Assembly: GCF_000224145.3 (NCBI RefSeq)
Contig: NC_020173.2
Coordinates: forward strand, 3,884,061-3,948,060
Length of the DNA: 64,000 nucleotides
Direction: 5' to 3'
Origin: Ciona intestinalis
Taxonomy: Eukaryota; Chordata; Ascidiacea; Phlebobranchia; Cionidae
Below, in pieces: positions 11,158 to 23,522 of the stretch; positions within the stretch are counted from its first letter, which is position 1; each line of letters starts with the position of its first letter. A program made the translations under genes and the position numbers. The notes beneath the pieces are model-generated. The model was given only the letters and a program-made list of their open reading frames with translations. It searched no databases and was not told the origin of the DNA.

Positions 11158-14100
11158 TTAGGCACTATTTTCCCTCGCTGGTGTAGCAACCTTTTGTTTA
11201 CTTCGAAAGGCAACGTAAGAATATAAAACGCTTCCAAAGACACTAGAAAGAAAATAAATGGATTAATAGTTTTATTCAAATGAAAGAATGTCATTTATTT
11301 ATTCTCACATGACCGGGTAACTTAAAAAGTTATAACACAGTTGTTTTGTTTCAAACATCCTGTGCCTGTTATATATGTAACTTTGTAAGTGATTTTTTTC
11401 GACAAAACTGATAATTTGAACAACCCATTAGTAACTACTGGGTTGGTATAATTTCCATTTATTGTTTTGCCTATTGACATAAATGCCAACAGTGGTGACA
11501 CTTTTAAGCCTAACATTGCTTTTTACAGGGTAAGCACTGTATTATAATACCAGTATTGTAGATAAATACCACATGTGTACATTACTGTATATTAAAAAAG
11601 AAGACCTTGTCCTAACTTATTGTCCCGGCCATTTATGAATAGATGATTAAATGTAATTTACTCATGAATAGATGATTAAATGTAACATGGCTGGAAAATG
11701 ACAGTTGTTATATTACAGGTGTTCTGTTTCATACACCTTATGACAGCTTACAAGTTACAACGTATGTTACTTTTTGGGTGAATATGTAAAGCAAAACAAG
11801 TGATATTCAGTTATTTGTTTTTACCTGATATTTATTCCAATGAAGTTCAACCAAGAGAAAATATAATCTCCTCCAAACACCATTCCAATATATGTAACTG
11901 AAATGTTCTTGAGACATCCTACTACTGTAGTTGTAAGTGCAGAGTTGTAAGCGGTACATACAGTTATGGAGTACATCAATATAAAACTGAAATAAAATAT
12001 TAAAATTAGAAAAAAGTTATTTTCATCTCAGCAGTTTTTTACATAAATAATTTTCTTGAAAAAAATCAACAGCATTTTAAGAAAATTACATGCACTATGC
12101 ACATATTACTAAGTATAAAGATCCAAAAGAATAAAAGATGTATACTGTATACATATTGTTTAAAATTAAGCAAAAATCTTTTTCCATTCAAAAGTTATTG
12201 TATGTTTAGGTATAACTTGATCTTTGTTTTATGTTTCAGCTGTTACACTTTTAGTTGCTGTAAAATAGACTGCATTTTTGAACTTAAGTATTTATATACC
12301 TACCCCATAACACATGAAGCGATGAACTGAACAAGGAAGTACATATTATTCCATCCATCAAATGAGAGAGCTGATTGAATATCCCCAGTGAAAAAAGATA
12401 GGACTGTAGCTGGTATGACCATGAACAAGCAATTGTAATAAGTTATTCCATATTTTCCAAGATCCTATATACAGAGAAATCAGAATATTTAAAAGATAAT
12501 GTAATGTTTGTTCCTATGTCTTAGTGGTTAGAGCAATTGCATCTGAACCAGAACAAGTTTGAGGCTTAATGCTGGAATTACTGTTTCTGTATATATCTTT
12601 AGACAAGGCATTTAATTGGTACTATTGCTCCAACCCAATGGTTTGCAAATGGTCAGCCATAGGAAAAAAATCACACACTACGTTACATTATGTTTTATTA
12701 CAACCATCGCTGATGGTCCATCAGTGTCCTGCTTATTACGACCATCAGTGTAGAACAGTAATTTGACAACACTTACAATAATTTAAAAATAAAAACCTTC
12801 ACTATCTATATGGGGATAATATGCAAGTCTCAAATAATTTCTGGTAGACAATAAAAAGAGATAAAAAATAATTAAAATACCGTATATATATATATATATT
12901 TAAATTTGTTATATTATCAGTTAGCTAAAAATAAGAATATCTCAAACCTTTGAATTGAGTTGTTGTTTGATGTAAACATTATTAGCAGCAGTGAAAAGAT
13001 CATTTACAAGAATAAAAATATAACCAACAAGATCAAATGCAAGATCATTACTGCAATAAAGTTTATAAGACTGAAAATGAAAAGTATATATATTTATTTT
13101 ATTATATATTTAATACTTGTTAGAATTGTGGCATACAGTTAAAAAATGGTGTTTCAATTTAATGGTTGGCATTAAGTATAAAAGTATTTGATATTTTTTT
13201 GCATACAGTTACAAAAACTGTTCAAATTGAATGCATTATGGATATATATATCTGTCACTTACCTTGCAGCAACAATTGATCCAATAATCATTGTAAGAAC
13301 AGTTAAGACAATCGTTGAGCTGGGTTTCTTTCTAAGACATTACAAGCAAGTGTTAAAAACATGAATTATAAGAGTGACCATCAATATCCATATCAAATAT
13401 AATGTTTTTTTACACAAAACATAGTATCATGTCTATGAAATGGGGAGAGAAACAAACATTTTCACTTAAATAATTTGGTATTTGTGTTTTGATTAGCTTT
13501 TGGAAGACTATGTTAGTATTTTGTATTAGGAAGGCAGTTACCCCTACTCTGCCCTAAAACTAATGGCAGAAGCCCTGTTGTTGTTTGTTGCACATGTGAC
13601 AAACTAGAGACTAAACTTCTTATGAAAGTGTCCAGTGATTTTGTTGATTATGAAAGGTTAATTTTTATAGCAGTTGCAATGAATTCGCCACTGGTATAAA
13701 AATTATATGATACTGCAGACGTACAATTAAGTAGGGTGGAGGAAGACGGGACACTTTTAGCATCTAATATACAAATATCCTGATCGTGTTTTAAACAACT
13801 AACAGTGGTCAATGGAACACTTAAAGCACTCAGTTTTATCATTTTTTGAATGCTTTTTGTTTACTACCAAATGAGATGACAATTAGAATGAAAAGGCGTT
13901 CTATTTTCTCCCACCCTACTATATATAAAAAGCCTAAATGGTAATAAACAGCTTTTACCCCAGTATATAAATCTCAAGCAACATTGTGAGGAGAATACTA
14001 AATCTTCTTAAAACAGTGAACATTGGTAAGCTTAGTTGTTTGGTACCAATGAGACCACATACCAGATTCCCCATGTATAATAATGGCAACGGAAAAATCT

Positions 14101-14905
14101 GTAAAAAGAATGCATTATGCAGAAATTGGGAATTTCAAAGAAATATACAGACTATGCGAATATTTTAATACAAACATGTTAGCCCATATGCAGGATACAT
14201 TTTCAATTCGTTTTTTATTTTTCGTTACTTAGTTTTTTAAACCAAAACTTTTGAAAATGAAATGATACCAATATAAAACAAAAACATATAAGATCTCTGC
14301 ACGGCAGCAGACCATTCATACACATACCTTTTGTGGTATAGTCATATTGAAGTCAGGAAAAGAAACCAAATTTAATAACTTCCCAATTCTTAATATGATG
14401 ATTGCTGCAAGCATTTGGCCCAATCCAAGAAACTGAGCTGAAGGAAATCTGAAAAACAAAAGTTGTTGAAATTTTTTTGTGTATAAGTAAGTCTCATCAT
14501 CGTAGCAGCAATAGGAGATAAAACGACCAGTGTAAAATAGCTATGGTATATTAATAGCATTTCAAAAATCACTTTTAAGCTACATTCCACACATTGTGTG
14601 TGTAACATGATGAACAGAGACAAATAACGTATTAGGTTAGCCATAAAGGCAAAGAATAATGCGAACTTTAATTGTACATGTCACATGTGCAACATAAGAG
14701 TTATATATTATAAAATTAAAGAGCGGAAGGTATTTATTGCACAAAAGGTTTATAAAGAATAAAAACTGATTGACAAGAGTAAAGGCACTTACTTAAAACT
14801 TGTTAAAACACTTTTGTTCACGATTACAATAAGTATTGAGGTGGATGCGTAGAAACATGCTGCAGTAACACGTTTGAATGTACTCGCATGCAAACTATCA
14901 TCCAT
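11158..14905 (-). CDS. SLC35D-type nucleotide-sugar transporter
   Basis: Eight exons in gene order: 14793-14905, 14328-14448, 13959-14098, 13263-13331, 12948-13050, 12304-12464, 11825-11986, 11158-11242, giving 317 residues with phases closing. The family moves UDP-sugars (UDP-GlcA, UDP-GalNAc, UDP-GlcNAc) from cytosol into Golgi or ER lumen in exchange for nucleoside monophosphates. Diagnostic blocks are [12 protein letters not shown] in the first helix, [56 protein letters not shown], and [18 protein letters not shown] before the last helix. About ten hydrophobic segments are expected and visible. The tail is short and basic (FRSKQKV). The start is the first ATG before the first helix. Whether it is the D1 or D2/D3 orthologue cannot be told here. 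Confidence 0.93.
11320..11785 (-). repeat. SINE copy plus a separate tail fragment
   Basis: 11320-11520 is a near-complete reverse copy (agttataacacagttgttttg … aatgccaacagtggtgacac). 11690-11785 is a second reverse tail (acagttgttatattacaggtg). Both are in SLC35D intron 7. Confidence 0.65.
12515..12690 (+). repeat. SINE copy with clear tRNA-like head
   Basis: The head reads 'cttagtggttagagcaattg' and later 'agtttgaggcttaatgc', which resemble A-box and B-box spacing of a tRNA gene. This is the best view of the element's RNA polymerase III origin in the window. Confidence 0.6.
13730..13922 (-). mobile_element. MITE copy, full length
   Basis: Terminal 'agtagggtggaggaagacgg' and 'ttctattttctcccacccta', with the common core between. 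It is located in SLC35D intron 3. Confidence 0.85.
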
Positions 14906-15274
14906 TTTGTTTTTAAAGCGATTGCCAATGTCTGGATACTGGAATAGCAGGTTACAAACGTAGTTCACAACGTCACAATATTAGAAGTGGCCGCCGTCGT
15001 AACAGTGTTTCCAAATAAATAGCGAGAAGCTGAACATTTTACTGATTGTGCGAAGAATTCATTATAGACTTACATAGGGTAATTCGACGTAAAATGGATT
15101 AGGATATACGTTACCGGTATGTTTATGTTATTGTGAGCAATTGATCAAAAAATCGAATCGCGCACCGTTTGTGTGGTATTATGACGTCATTCCGCCAGAC
15201 TTCTCGTCGTTCTCGGGTCACTATAGTTACAATAGAAGCTATCAGTACGAAATACGCGCGCAGATGCAACCAAT
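14906..15274. promoter_or_regulatory. Divergent promoter with a perfect CRE palindrome
   Basis: Only 369 bp separate the start codons of the SLC35D gene (minus) and the coiled-coil gene (plus). A perfect TGACGTCA lies at 15182-15189, 86 bp before the plus-strand ATG. No TATA box is obvious. Shared bidirectional control is inferred from the spacing. Confidence 0.55.
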
Positions 15275-18200
15275 ATGAGCAGGCAATCGGGAAAAGCTTC
15301 ATTGAAAGACAACAATTCGCCAGGTGTGTTTTATATGACGTGTGGCTTATGTGGACACGGTATACTTATATTATACCTCTAGTTTCTTAAGGTTTAATGC
15401 CCTTCACACTCTTTCGGGCATGCAATGAAATTGTTTTTTTACATAAACAGTCAGAAGGTTTTCTGAACCACTTATCAGCAAACTAACTAAGTCATATAGC
15501 AATACCCAATTTTGTGTTGGGTCTTATAGGTTAAAAACTCATGCTTATAAATACTTTAGCCCAATGCAACCTTAAATATTTTAAATGCTTTGGTAAATTT
15601 TAACATGCTTGTTACTATTTGTCTAGCCACCTCTTATCTACTGTCTGTCTTGGAAAAAAGAGTGAAAGAAGACACCTTTCGTTCACCTGAGTCAACTTTA
15701 TCTCGCGTTTCCAGCGCGTTTGCTTCCTTAGATGAAATTCTTCCTCATTGTGGAATATACACACCAGTGTTGAAGCTTATCAAGGAAGAATTGATAGGTG
15801 AATATTGACTACATAAGGTCACATGCATTATTTTTATTATAAACAAATTATCATCAATTCATTCTCCTAACCAGTAACAAATCATTTTAAAAAATCAATC
15901 ACAATACAAACAATGGTTAATTCATATGGTAACTGCCTAATTAAAAGAAATGCGAATTAAAGACTGGTGTATTGAGATAAACTACAACCAAAAAATTATG
16001 ACTCTATTTTTTAAGCCTGCACAAGATTAAGCCAAGTCATCATTGTTGTTTACCAGATGCTGTATACAGTGACACATATACTACATCATCAAGTTCAGAT
16101 GGCAGAAATTCAACACAACTTGAAAGAGTTCCATACTTTGCGTTACTGCAGGTATATTAGTGAGAACGTAAAAGTGCCCCAACATTTTGGTCTTGGCACA
16201 TCGGTTGAGAATCACTGTCTTAAAGCAATCATTCATAATAATTGATTTTACCTTTACATATAATTAATTGGCTACTACTCTTTTAATACAGTACGGTGGA
16301 GTAAGATTGGACACATTAGACACATAATATTCTAGTCATGTTTTAAAAAATTAACAACGGTCTATGGAAGTGGTGAAAATAAAGTTTTATAATTCATTGA
16401 ATGATCTTTGTTACCTACAAAATTGGACGAGAAAATAAAATGAAAATATGTCCCATCTTTCCCACCCTACCATACAAGACTGTGTGCTACGTATAGGTAA
16501 AGCTATAAATAACACTATCTTTAAACTTGTTTCAGCGTTTACATGAACAACGCAGTGAATCAACTGAATTAATGGAAGGAAAGATAAACAAGGTCAAACA
16601 GGAGAATGAAAAAATCATGAAAGAAATACGCGATAAAGATGTTTCTATTGCTGAGCTGCAAGCATTGGTTGAGAGTTTGAAACAAAATGAAGTTGAATTA
16701 AATGAAGTTATTTTAAGCAAAGAGGCTGAGCTTGATGAGTAGGTTTTCATATTATTTGTAAAAAATAAATGTTTTCTAGTTTTTTAGGTTTTATAACTTG
16801 TGTGTTTTATTTTGTAAACCTTCAGTTACCCATAAGAATAAATTAGCATATATATATATATATATATGATTTTGTGGGGGAATATTTGTTCTTCTATGGC
16901 TGACAATTTGAATAACCTAGTAGTGACCATTGGGTTTAGACTTTTTGGAGCAATTGCTGTTAAATGTCTTGTCCAGTGACATACAGACCCACATTTGTGA
17001 CGGCATTGAGCCTTAAACCTTGTAACTGTGTAAAATAAACCTAAAGTTTTATTTTATTTTTTTACAGTATTAACAGCAAAGTCAAAGATATAAAGGTCCA
17101 TGCAGACGACAAAACACAAGCATATGAAGAGGTACTCAAAGAATTAAAACAGATTATTGGGAATCTTCGAGGGGAAAGTGGTAACCTGCGTAAATATAAA
17201 GTTGCCTATGATACGCTGAAAGACACGTTTGATTTACCTGCTGATAAAAGACCAAGAAGAGGTTTTCGTCGCCCAGTAGTATCAACCAAAAAGGTATGTG
17301 GTGCTTAATTGTTTTATTATTAGTGCACAGGTGCTTTGCATGGCCAGTGGTTATAATGTAGGCCTACCAACAAAAGGTACCAGTTCAAAGCTGCGCTGCT
17401 ACCATTGTTGGTGTGCAGGTTCTTGGAAAAGGCACTTGGCATTTAAACAAGTAAATTTCATTGCTTCAACCCAGTGGTCACTAATCGGTTGTCTATCCTT
17501 TATTGTTTTGCAGACACAACTGTTGTCAAGCATAGAAGCTGCTTCGAAACTCGAGCAACAAATAATTGAAGTTCAAACAAAATGTTTGGAGGAGTATGAT
17601 CAATATTTGGAAGAAGTAAAGGAAACTCTTTCCGCTAAAAAGTTTGCTGATAATGAAAGCGATGCTGAATTTTTTAACGAGGAACTACAGTTGGAAACAT
17701 TGGGAGATGAGGTATCATGTGATTTTCATGTTTAATTTATTAATTTTTTTTACTTTTGTAAAAAATCAGCTAAATTTTTAGTTGTAAATTTTTTGAGTTT
17801 TTAATTTTGAGTTGTTAAAAATAAAACAGATGACAGCGAGGTTGAGGAATTTTCAAAGGTTGATCTCAGGCTCAGTTGTGGAGTTGGAACTTGTAAGGCA
17901 GCATCGAGATTCCTTGCAAAGTCAGCTCTCACAGATGGAACAGGCAGAGAACATGGCAGCAGGTGATGCAGGGAGCAATGCTGGAACTCTTCCTCCCTCT
18001 TCCATGGCTGGAGGACCTGGGAGCAGCAGGATGATGACTCATGATCAAATTGGGAAGAAGACAAGCACAGGTGATGCAAGGAAAGTTGGATTTTTTATAA
18101 AAAAATAGATTAATAAAAGCTTGTAAATGTGTAAAAAGTTTTTATTGTACAAAATTCAAGCTGTTACCATGTGTGTAACTTTGTGGGCGATCATTTTTGG

Positions 18201-21200
18201 TGGTATTTTTTTTTAAATAACTGACAATTTGGACAACATACTAGTGGCCACTAGGTTAGAACACTAGTCGTTAAGTGTCTTGCCCAAAGACACATACAGC
18301 CACAATGTTAGCATTTATTTATATTTTAAATTCAGAATCCCAGTTTTCAATTGAAAGTGGGTTGGAAGAAGACACCACTCCACTTGTTGACCCTACAAGT
18401 GATCCATTCAACCCACAAGAACGACTTCTCAGCAAATACTCAGCGATGATATATACATCTGTGAACTCAGGTTTGAATATTTATTTTGAAGACCTTAGTC
18501 TTTTCATAGTTACTGCAGACCTCTGGATCTATTTGTGGCACAAAAAAACACTTATGTATTTTATTATATAAAAAACTTATATATTACAAAATTGGAAAAA
18601 CTCATATAGGAAAACTTCGGATAAGACTTAGGATAAGTTTTCAATAGTAAACAACTTTTTTCCTTTAATATTAAAATTACCTTATTTTACAAAAGCAGAC
18701 AACAAACTGCAAATCAATTGTGCTAAAAAACTTCTCGAAATAAAAGTATATATAAAAGTACAAGTTAAAAATGCGTGCCTTTAATTAAAGTATATTTACC
18801 ACCAGGTAAAACTTTTGATGAAATCAGCTTTGCACAATTCTGCCAGAGCTGTGGAGAAAAAACAGCAGTTTGTCCGCACAAAATAACAAAGAATGATATG
18901 GTAGTTCCTCTACCTCGAAACTGTACACACATCAAACTAGCGAGGCCTATGGTTCGTCTGAGCATGCCTGCTATTTCACAACATGGGTATGTGTAGTTGT
19001 ATTTTCTATTCCATGTGGGTGAGGTCCCGCAGCGTGGCTTGCCATGGGTCCTAGAATTTAGGCCAGGATTGGCCCATTAACTCAACACCCTGGGTGCTAC
19101 CCATGGAAGTAGGCAACTAGGGTTTTGAGAGTAATGGATGGAAAATGTTTTCTTGACAGCTTGGCCAAGCTGAAATGCTCCTGTCTTGCGTTCACATATG
19201 CTGGTCAGACGCCATGTGTAATTGTAACAGAAAAAGGACATAATTTTTACAAACACAAAATTTCTTTAACAGAAATAACAAATTTTTTTTGGGGGGCTGA
19301 ACACTGAAGTGTTGGTCCTGTGACCAGAAAATACCGGGCTTGTTTGCTACCATTGTTGCTGTATGTTTGTTTTAGTTAGACATTTACTAGTAACTTCTCA
19401 CCCACAAAGTTGCATTCTTGCCTCTTGGTATCTTATTAGTGGCACAAGGTATATAAAACCATTAAAGTGGTATGGCACTGTGGGTAAAGTGTTTGATCAG
19501 ACATTACAAGTTTGATGCTCTACCCGCCGAAAACATGCTTCAAAGTTTAATGCTGTCACCATTGTGGACAAATATGTCCTTGGTTAACGTGTTTAACAGA
19601 AATTGCTCCAACCCAATGGTCCAATTATGGATTATCTAAATTGTCAGTCATACAGAAAGTTACGTATGTGGTAATCTTAAGCGTGCACGAGGTGTATTAA
19701 ATAAGTCACCCATGTTATAATACAACTGTAGTTGCCCTTCAACAAGACAGCAACTAATTTTTGTTTCATTCATAATAATGTTGTGCAACTTTTTACATAG
19801 AGTTCATGACCATGAAGCATATGGACAACACGTGCATGGGAAATGGTATGACACAATACATGAGGGGCAACACTGGAATAATTTAGGTAAAAAATAAAGC
19901 TTGGAATATGAGGTTGAATGAATAAATGTAACTTGTTTTATCCTTGCATGGCCAGAAATGACATTCGTTATAACTTGACTGCTTAATTAAGGTTGTATAT
20001 TTGAAAGTGGTACTTTTTCACAAATTTTTACTGTTTTTTTTTTCCGGAAATACAGTAAAAAATATGCAAAAATTTAAAACTACAATATAAGTTGACTTCC
20101 AGAGTGAGTAAACTATACAATATAAAAAACATTGCTTTAAACAGATACCTACGATGTAATATCAACTCGAAGTCTTCTTACTCCACTATGGGAAGATGCC
20201 AAGAGATTGGCGGGTATTGAAACCAATGCTAGCACATCGTCTGTGTGTTCTGCACGGGATTTATCTCTGCATAGAGTTCTTTCGTTACTGGAGCAATTTT
20301 ATGCAAGTGTAGTTTGGAGGGATGAGAAGTCAACAGCTGATGATGAAGTCTCAACTATCAGGTATTTATGGTGTAGTTTATAGGTAATGGGTTCAGGGCT
20401 TTTCACTGATATAATTGTGGGTGTATATGTTCTTGTGCAAGACACCTAATGGCAGTTCCTCTAACCCAGTGGTCATAAATGAGTTGTCCAAATTATCAGC
20501 CATACATAAAAATATAAAAAAATCAAGTACAAAGTATTTTACATGGTAAATCGTAAGCTCGTACTAGGTGTATGAAACAGAAACCCATGTTTAACGACTG
20601 TCGTTTTCTGGCCACGCGAGAATAAAGTAAGTTACATTCATTTATACATGTTGAATTTTATCTTGGTCCAACCCAGTGATCACTAATGGGTTGTCCAAGT
20701 TATCAACCATATATAAAAAACATACACAAATGGTTACTAATTGGACGGTGATTGCTTTTTTTGCTTGATGGTAATGATTGCTTCATTAAATACCAGCAAT
20801 GTAATTTTATTGTCATGCAGGGAACATCTGTACAACTTCATGTCTGAAAGATATCAAGAAGATGAAATATCTCCAGTCGCTACTTATGATCTCATAACAG
20901 CTATTGTAAAACATGCAGCACATGACAAGGTAATGTGAATAAATCAGGTTACTTATTTATTTTTATGTGGCCAGAAATTGACAGTCGTTTGGTTATAACA
21001 CGGGTGTATAATTTTGTAATGATTTTTTTTCACTTTGGCCGAACAACTTTTTTAATAGCCCCAAAAAAATACTATATTTCATTCACTTAATTTGTCTTTC
21101 AGTCAGTTTTGGTTCTTGGATTAACACTTGCTGGTGTGTTGGATGGCTCAGTTGCAAGATATGTTCATTTGATCGCTGATTTTGTTGAATCTGTTGATTG

Positions 21201-23312
21201 GAAAAATGTTCATGATTTTGAAGCATTTGCGTCTTGTCTCTATCCATTCATGCATGTAAGTTGGTTTAAATAACTTTATATTTGTAAAAAAGGTATTTAT
21301 GTGAAATGTCACCATTTGAATTTTTGTGTTTTAATTATTGGTAAAAAATAAGTAGAGCGTTATGTACAGACAATTGTCCTGAAAAATATGAAAGTAAAAC
21401 ATTTAAAAATAATACTAATGTACAACTACTATGTACTTTTACTTAAAAGTTATTCAAACTTTTATATTCCCATTCAAATTTGAGACTTTAAACAAAACCC
21501 AGTCCCAACTTTTTGCAAAATCACTAAAAAGATAATATACTTTTAAGATGTGCCTCCCCTGCAACCCCAGGTTTGGTGCCGATGAATGGGGGTGTATCTG
21601 AAATAAATTCCCAATATTAAATCTTAAGTTTCAGGAAATGAGCCACAATCTTTATATTGTTTTTAAAGGAAGATGATTTAGAGCAGTTTGTGATGGAGTT
21701 CACCGCACACAGTGAGAATAAAATATCAAAAACACTTGTCCTTAATTATATTATTCATATCATCACAAAGAATAAAGAACCGCGAATGCTGGTGAGAAAT
21801 TAAGTAAAACATATGAATTGTTATTATTTATCAAAGGCAAGATACCCAACAACAATTGCTGTAACATAGTGGTCACTAATGAGTTGTCTTAATTGTCGGC
21901 TGACATAAAAACCTAAAAAATAATCACCTACAAAGTTGCATATGCGGTAACTTGTAAGCTGGCATGAGGTGTATGAAACAGAACACCCGTGTAATAATGA
22001 CTGTCGAATCTAGCGACCAAGGAAAAGCAAGTTACATTATATTATTCATTCAAGCTGTGTTCTACTATTTTCCTAAAAAAAGGTTTAATTTTAAACAGGA
22101 TGCTGAAGCAAAATTATCTGGTCTTGGCATGAAGGAAAAAGGGCAAATGACGACCCAGGAATTTCTAAACGCCATGGAAACAATTTCTCCCCTTGCTAAT
22201 GAACAGTTGGTGATCCGGCTTGTCCATGAATGCATGCTTACCATTGGATATTCTGTTGCACCAGTTAAAAGATTGGCTTGTATCCTTTTGTATTTTATAT
22301 GGATGTAGTCTAACAGGGTGGCACGCAAGAGGACCTGGGTTTTAGGCCACTGTTGACCCATTACACCAATGTTTTGTTGTATGTGTATATGAACTCAAAA
22401 TTTTGCATTTATTCATATAATTTGTTTTCCTATTCCATTGTTTTTGCAGCCATTGCAGCATATATAACTCTCTTACAAATCTGCACTTTATTAAAAGAAC
22501 ATATTTGTGAGAGAGTAGAAAAGGCAAGACAAAAAGAGAGAGAAGGTAATAAGGATGGTCATATAATAAATATATGGAAGAGTGGGGGAAGACAGAACAC
22601 CTTTAGCACATAATATCCAAATGTCCCGATTGTATTTTAAACAATTAACAACAGGAAAATAGAATAATGAGGCGTTCTATCTTACCCCACCCTACTATAC
22701 TTCAATTTATTGCATTCTTTATAGATTGTTTAAAAATATATATACTAATATAGTATACACATATAATGTGTGACAAACATGACATGTCCACTATGAATGA
22801 CAGTACCTTTCTTTATCCTCACGTGGTCAGAAAATGACACTCATAACACAGTTGTTCTGTTTTATACACTTTGTGTCAGCTTACAAGTTACCACGTATGT
22901 TGTCACTTTGTCAGTGATTTTTTTCATTATGAACAAATTATTGTAAGAGAACAAAAATATCCATGGCTGGCATAGAAAGCTACAACTATCTGTGCCATAA
23001 TTTTTGTTTCTCACTTGCCACTTTATAATTACAGTTGTCACCAAGCTGAGTTCTTCGAAAAGTCTTGTCCCTGAAACTGGAAAAATTATCACAATGACTG
23101 AGGTAGTTGCGTGAAACATCAAAATGTATTCATCATATTAAATCAATTTGTTTAGAATCTAAACAAAAATTTCTTCATTTAAACTTTAGATAAAGAAATT
23201 GGCCTTCAACATAGCTCGACAGCGTCAAGCAGGGAATCGACAATCCCAGGTCCCATATGAAGACGACATGTATTGGAATTCTAGACCAAACACAAGAGAC
23301 AGTCTTTTTTAA
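15275..23312 (+). CDS. Large coiled-coil protein, distantly TSNAXIP1-like, uncharacterised
   Basis: Eighteen exons: 15275-15323, 15627-15797, 16057-16151, 16536-16738, 17068-17293, 17514-17711, 17830-18070, 18336-18470, 18806-18986, 19801-19886, 20145-20361, 20821-20929, 21103-21255, 21669-21791, 22099-22279, 22450-22545, 23035-23102, 23190-23312, giving 884 residues with every phase closing. An N-terminal alpha-helical block (FASLDEILPHCGIYTPVLKL … RVPYFALLQRL) is followed by a long coiled coil (residues about 105-300). A Cys/His cluster CQSCGEKTAVCPH lies in the exon at 18806. The C-terminal half is mostly helical with an EF-hand-like MTTQEFLNAMETISPL. The overall order (helical N-domain, coiled coil, C-terminal EF-hand-like block) recalls translin-associated factor X interacting protein 1, but I could not confirm this by alignment. 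No signal peptide or membrane segment is visible, so it is probably cytoplasmic or ciliary (inference). Confidence 0.8.
16290..16475 (-). mobile_element. MITE copy
   Basis: Between exons 3 and 4 of the coiled-coil gene: 'acggtggagtaagattgg' start, 'ttaacaacggtctatgg' core, 'tcccatctttcccacccta' end. Confidence 0.8.
16885..17035 (-). repeat. SINE fragment
   Basis: Reverse copy of middle and head (ggctgacaatttgaataacc … cttgtccagtgacatac) in intron 4, preceded by a short (at)n run at 16850. Confidence 0.6.
17335..17510 (+). repeat. SINE head and middle
   Basis: 'ggccagtggttataatgtag', 'gcgctgctaccattgttgg' and 'cccagtggtcactaatcgg' occur in order. This nearly fills intron 5 of the coiled-coil gene. 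Confidence 0.6.
18150..18310 (-). repeat. SINE fragment
   Basis: Reverse copy ('gttaccatgtgtgtaacttt' … 'cttgcccaaagacacatac') ending about 25 bp before the acceptor of exon 8. Confidence 0.6.
19000..19115 (+). repeat. rep-C copy, reference orientation
   Basis: 'ccatgtgggtgaggtcccgc', 'tagaatttaggccaggattgg' and 'caacaccctgggtgctaccc' in order. This is the clearest copy of the third repeat family. Confidence 0.6.
19460..19770 (+). repeat. SINE copy, full length
   Basis: Head 'tggtatggcactgtgggtaa', middle 'cccaatggtccaattatgg', tail 'gcgtgcacgaggtgtattaa', in intron 9 of the coiled-coil gene. Confidence 0.75.
20395..20645 (+). repeat. SINE copy
   Basis: Forward copy with 'cccagtggtcataaatgag', 'gctcgtactaggtgtatgaa' and 'ggccacgcgagaataaagta'; intron 11. 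Confidence 0.75.
21845..22045 (+). repeat. SINE copy
   Basis: Forward copy with 'catagtggtcactaatgag' and 'ctggcatgaggtgtatgaaa', ending about 50 bp before the acceptor at 22099. Confidence 0.75.
22580..22925 (-). mobile_element. Internally deleted MITE, then SINE tail
   Basis: 22580-22702 has both MITE ends (gtgggggaagacagaacac; ttaccccaccctactata) but lacks about 70 bp of core. 22815-22925 is a reverse SINE tail. Both are in intron 16. Confidence 0.65.
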
Positions 23313-23522
23313 CAAAAATTTTCCAAAAAAAAAAATTTTTACAGAATTTTTTCCTCCAAAATTTTTTGATGAAAATTTCTCCAAAAATTTTCACGTTTAT
23401 GAAATTTATTTATTTGATTGTAATAAAAATTGCACTGTGACTTTATTATTTGCTCAGCAACTGTTCAGTTAAAGGGCAGTATGTAGTTATTTATATTCCT
23501 TTGATTCTTTAGCATCCAGTTG
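23313..23522. other. Convergent 3' spacer
   Basis: The 210 bp between the stop codons of the coiled-coil gene and MED12. It has A/T homopolymer runs and 'aataaa' at about 23421, and the two 3' UTRs may overlap. No other feature is seen. Confidence 0.5.

Noticed and set aside
12515..12570. Possible tRNA gene
   Set aside because: The A/B-box-like motifs belong to the SINE head; no cloverleaf or terminator is present.
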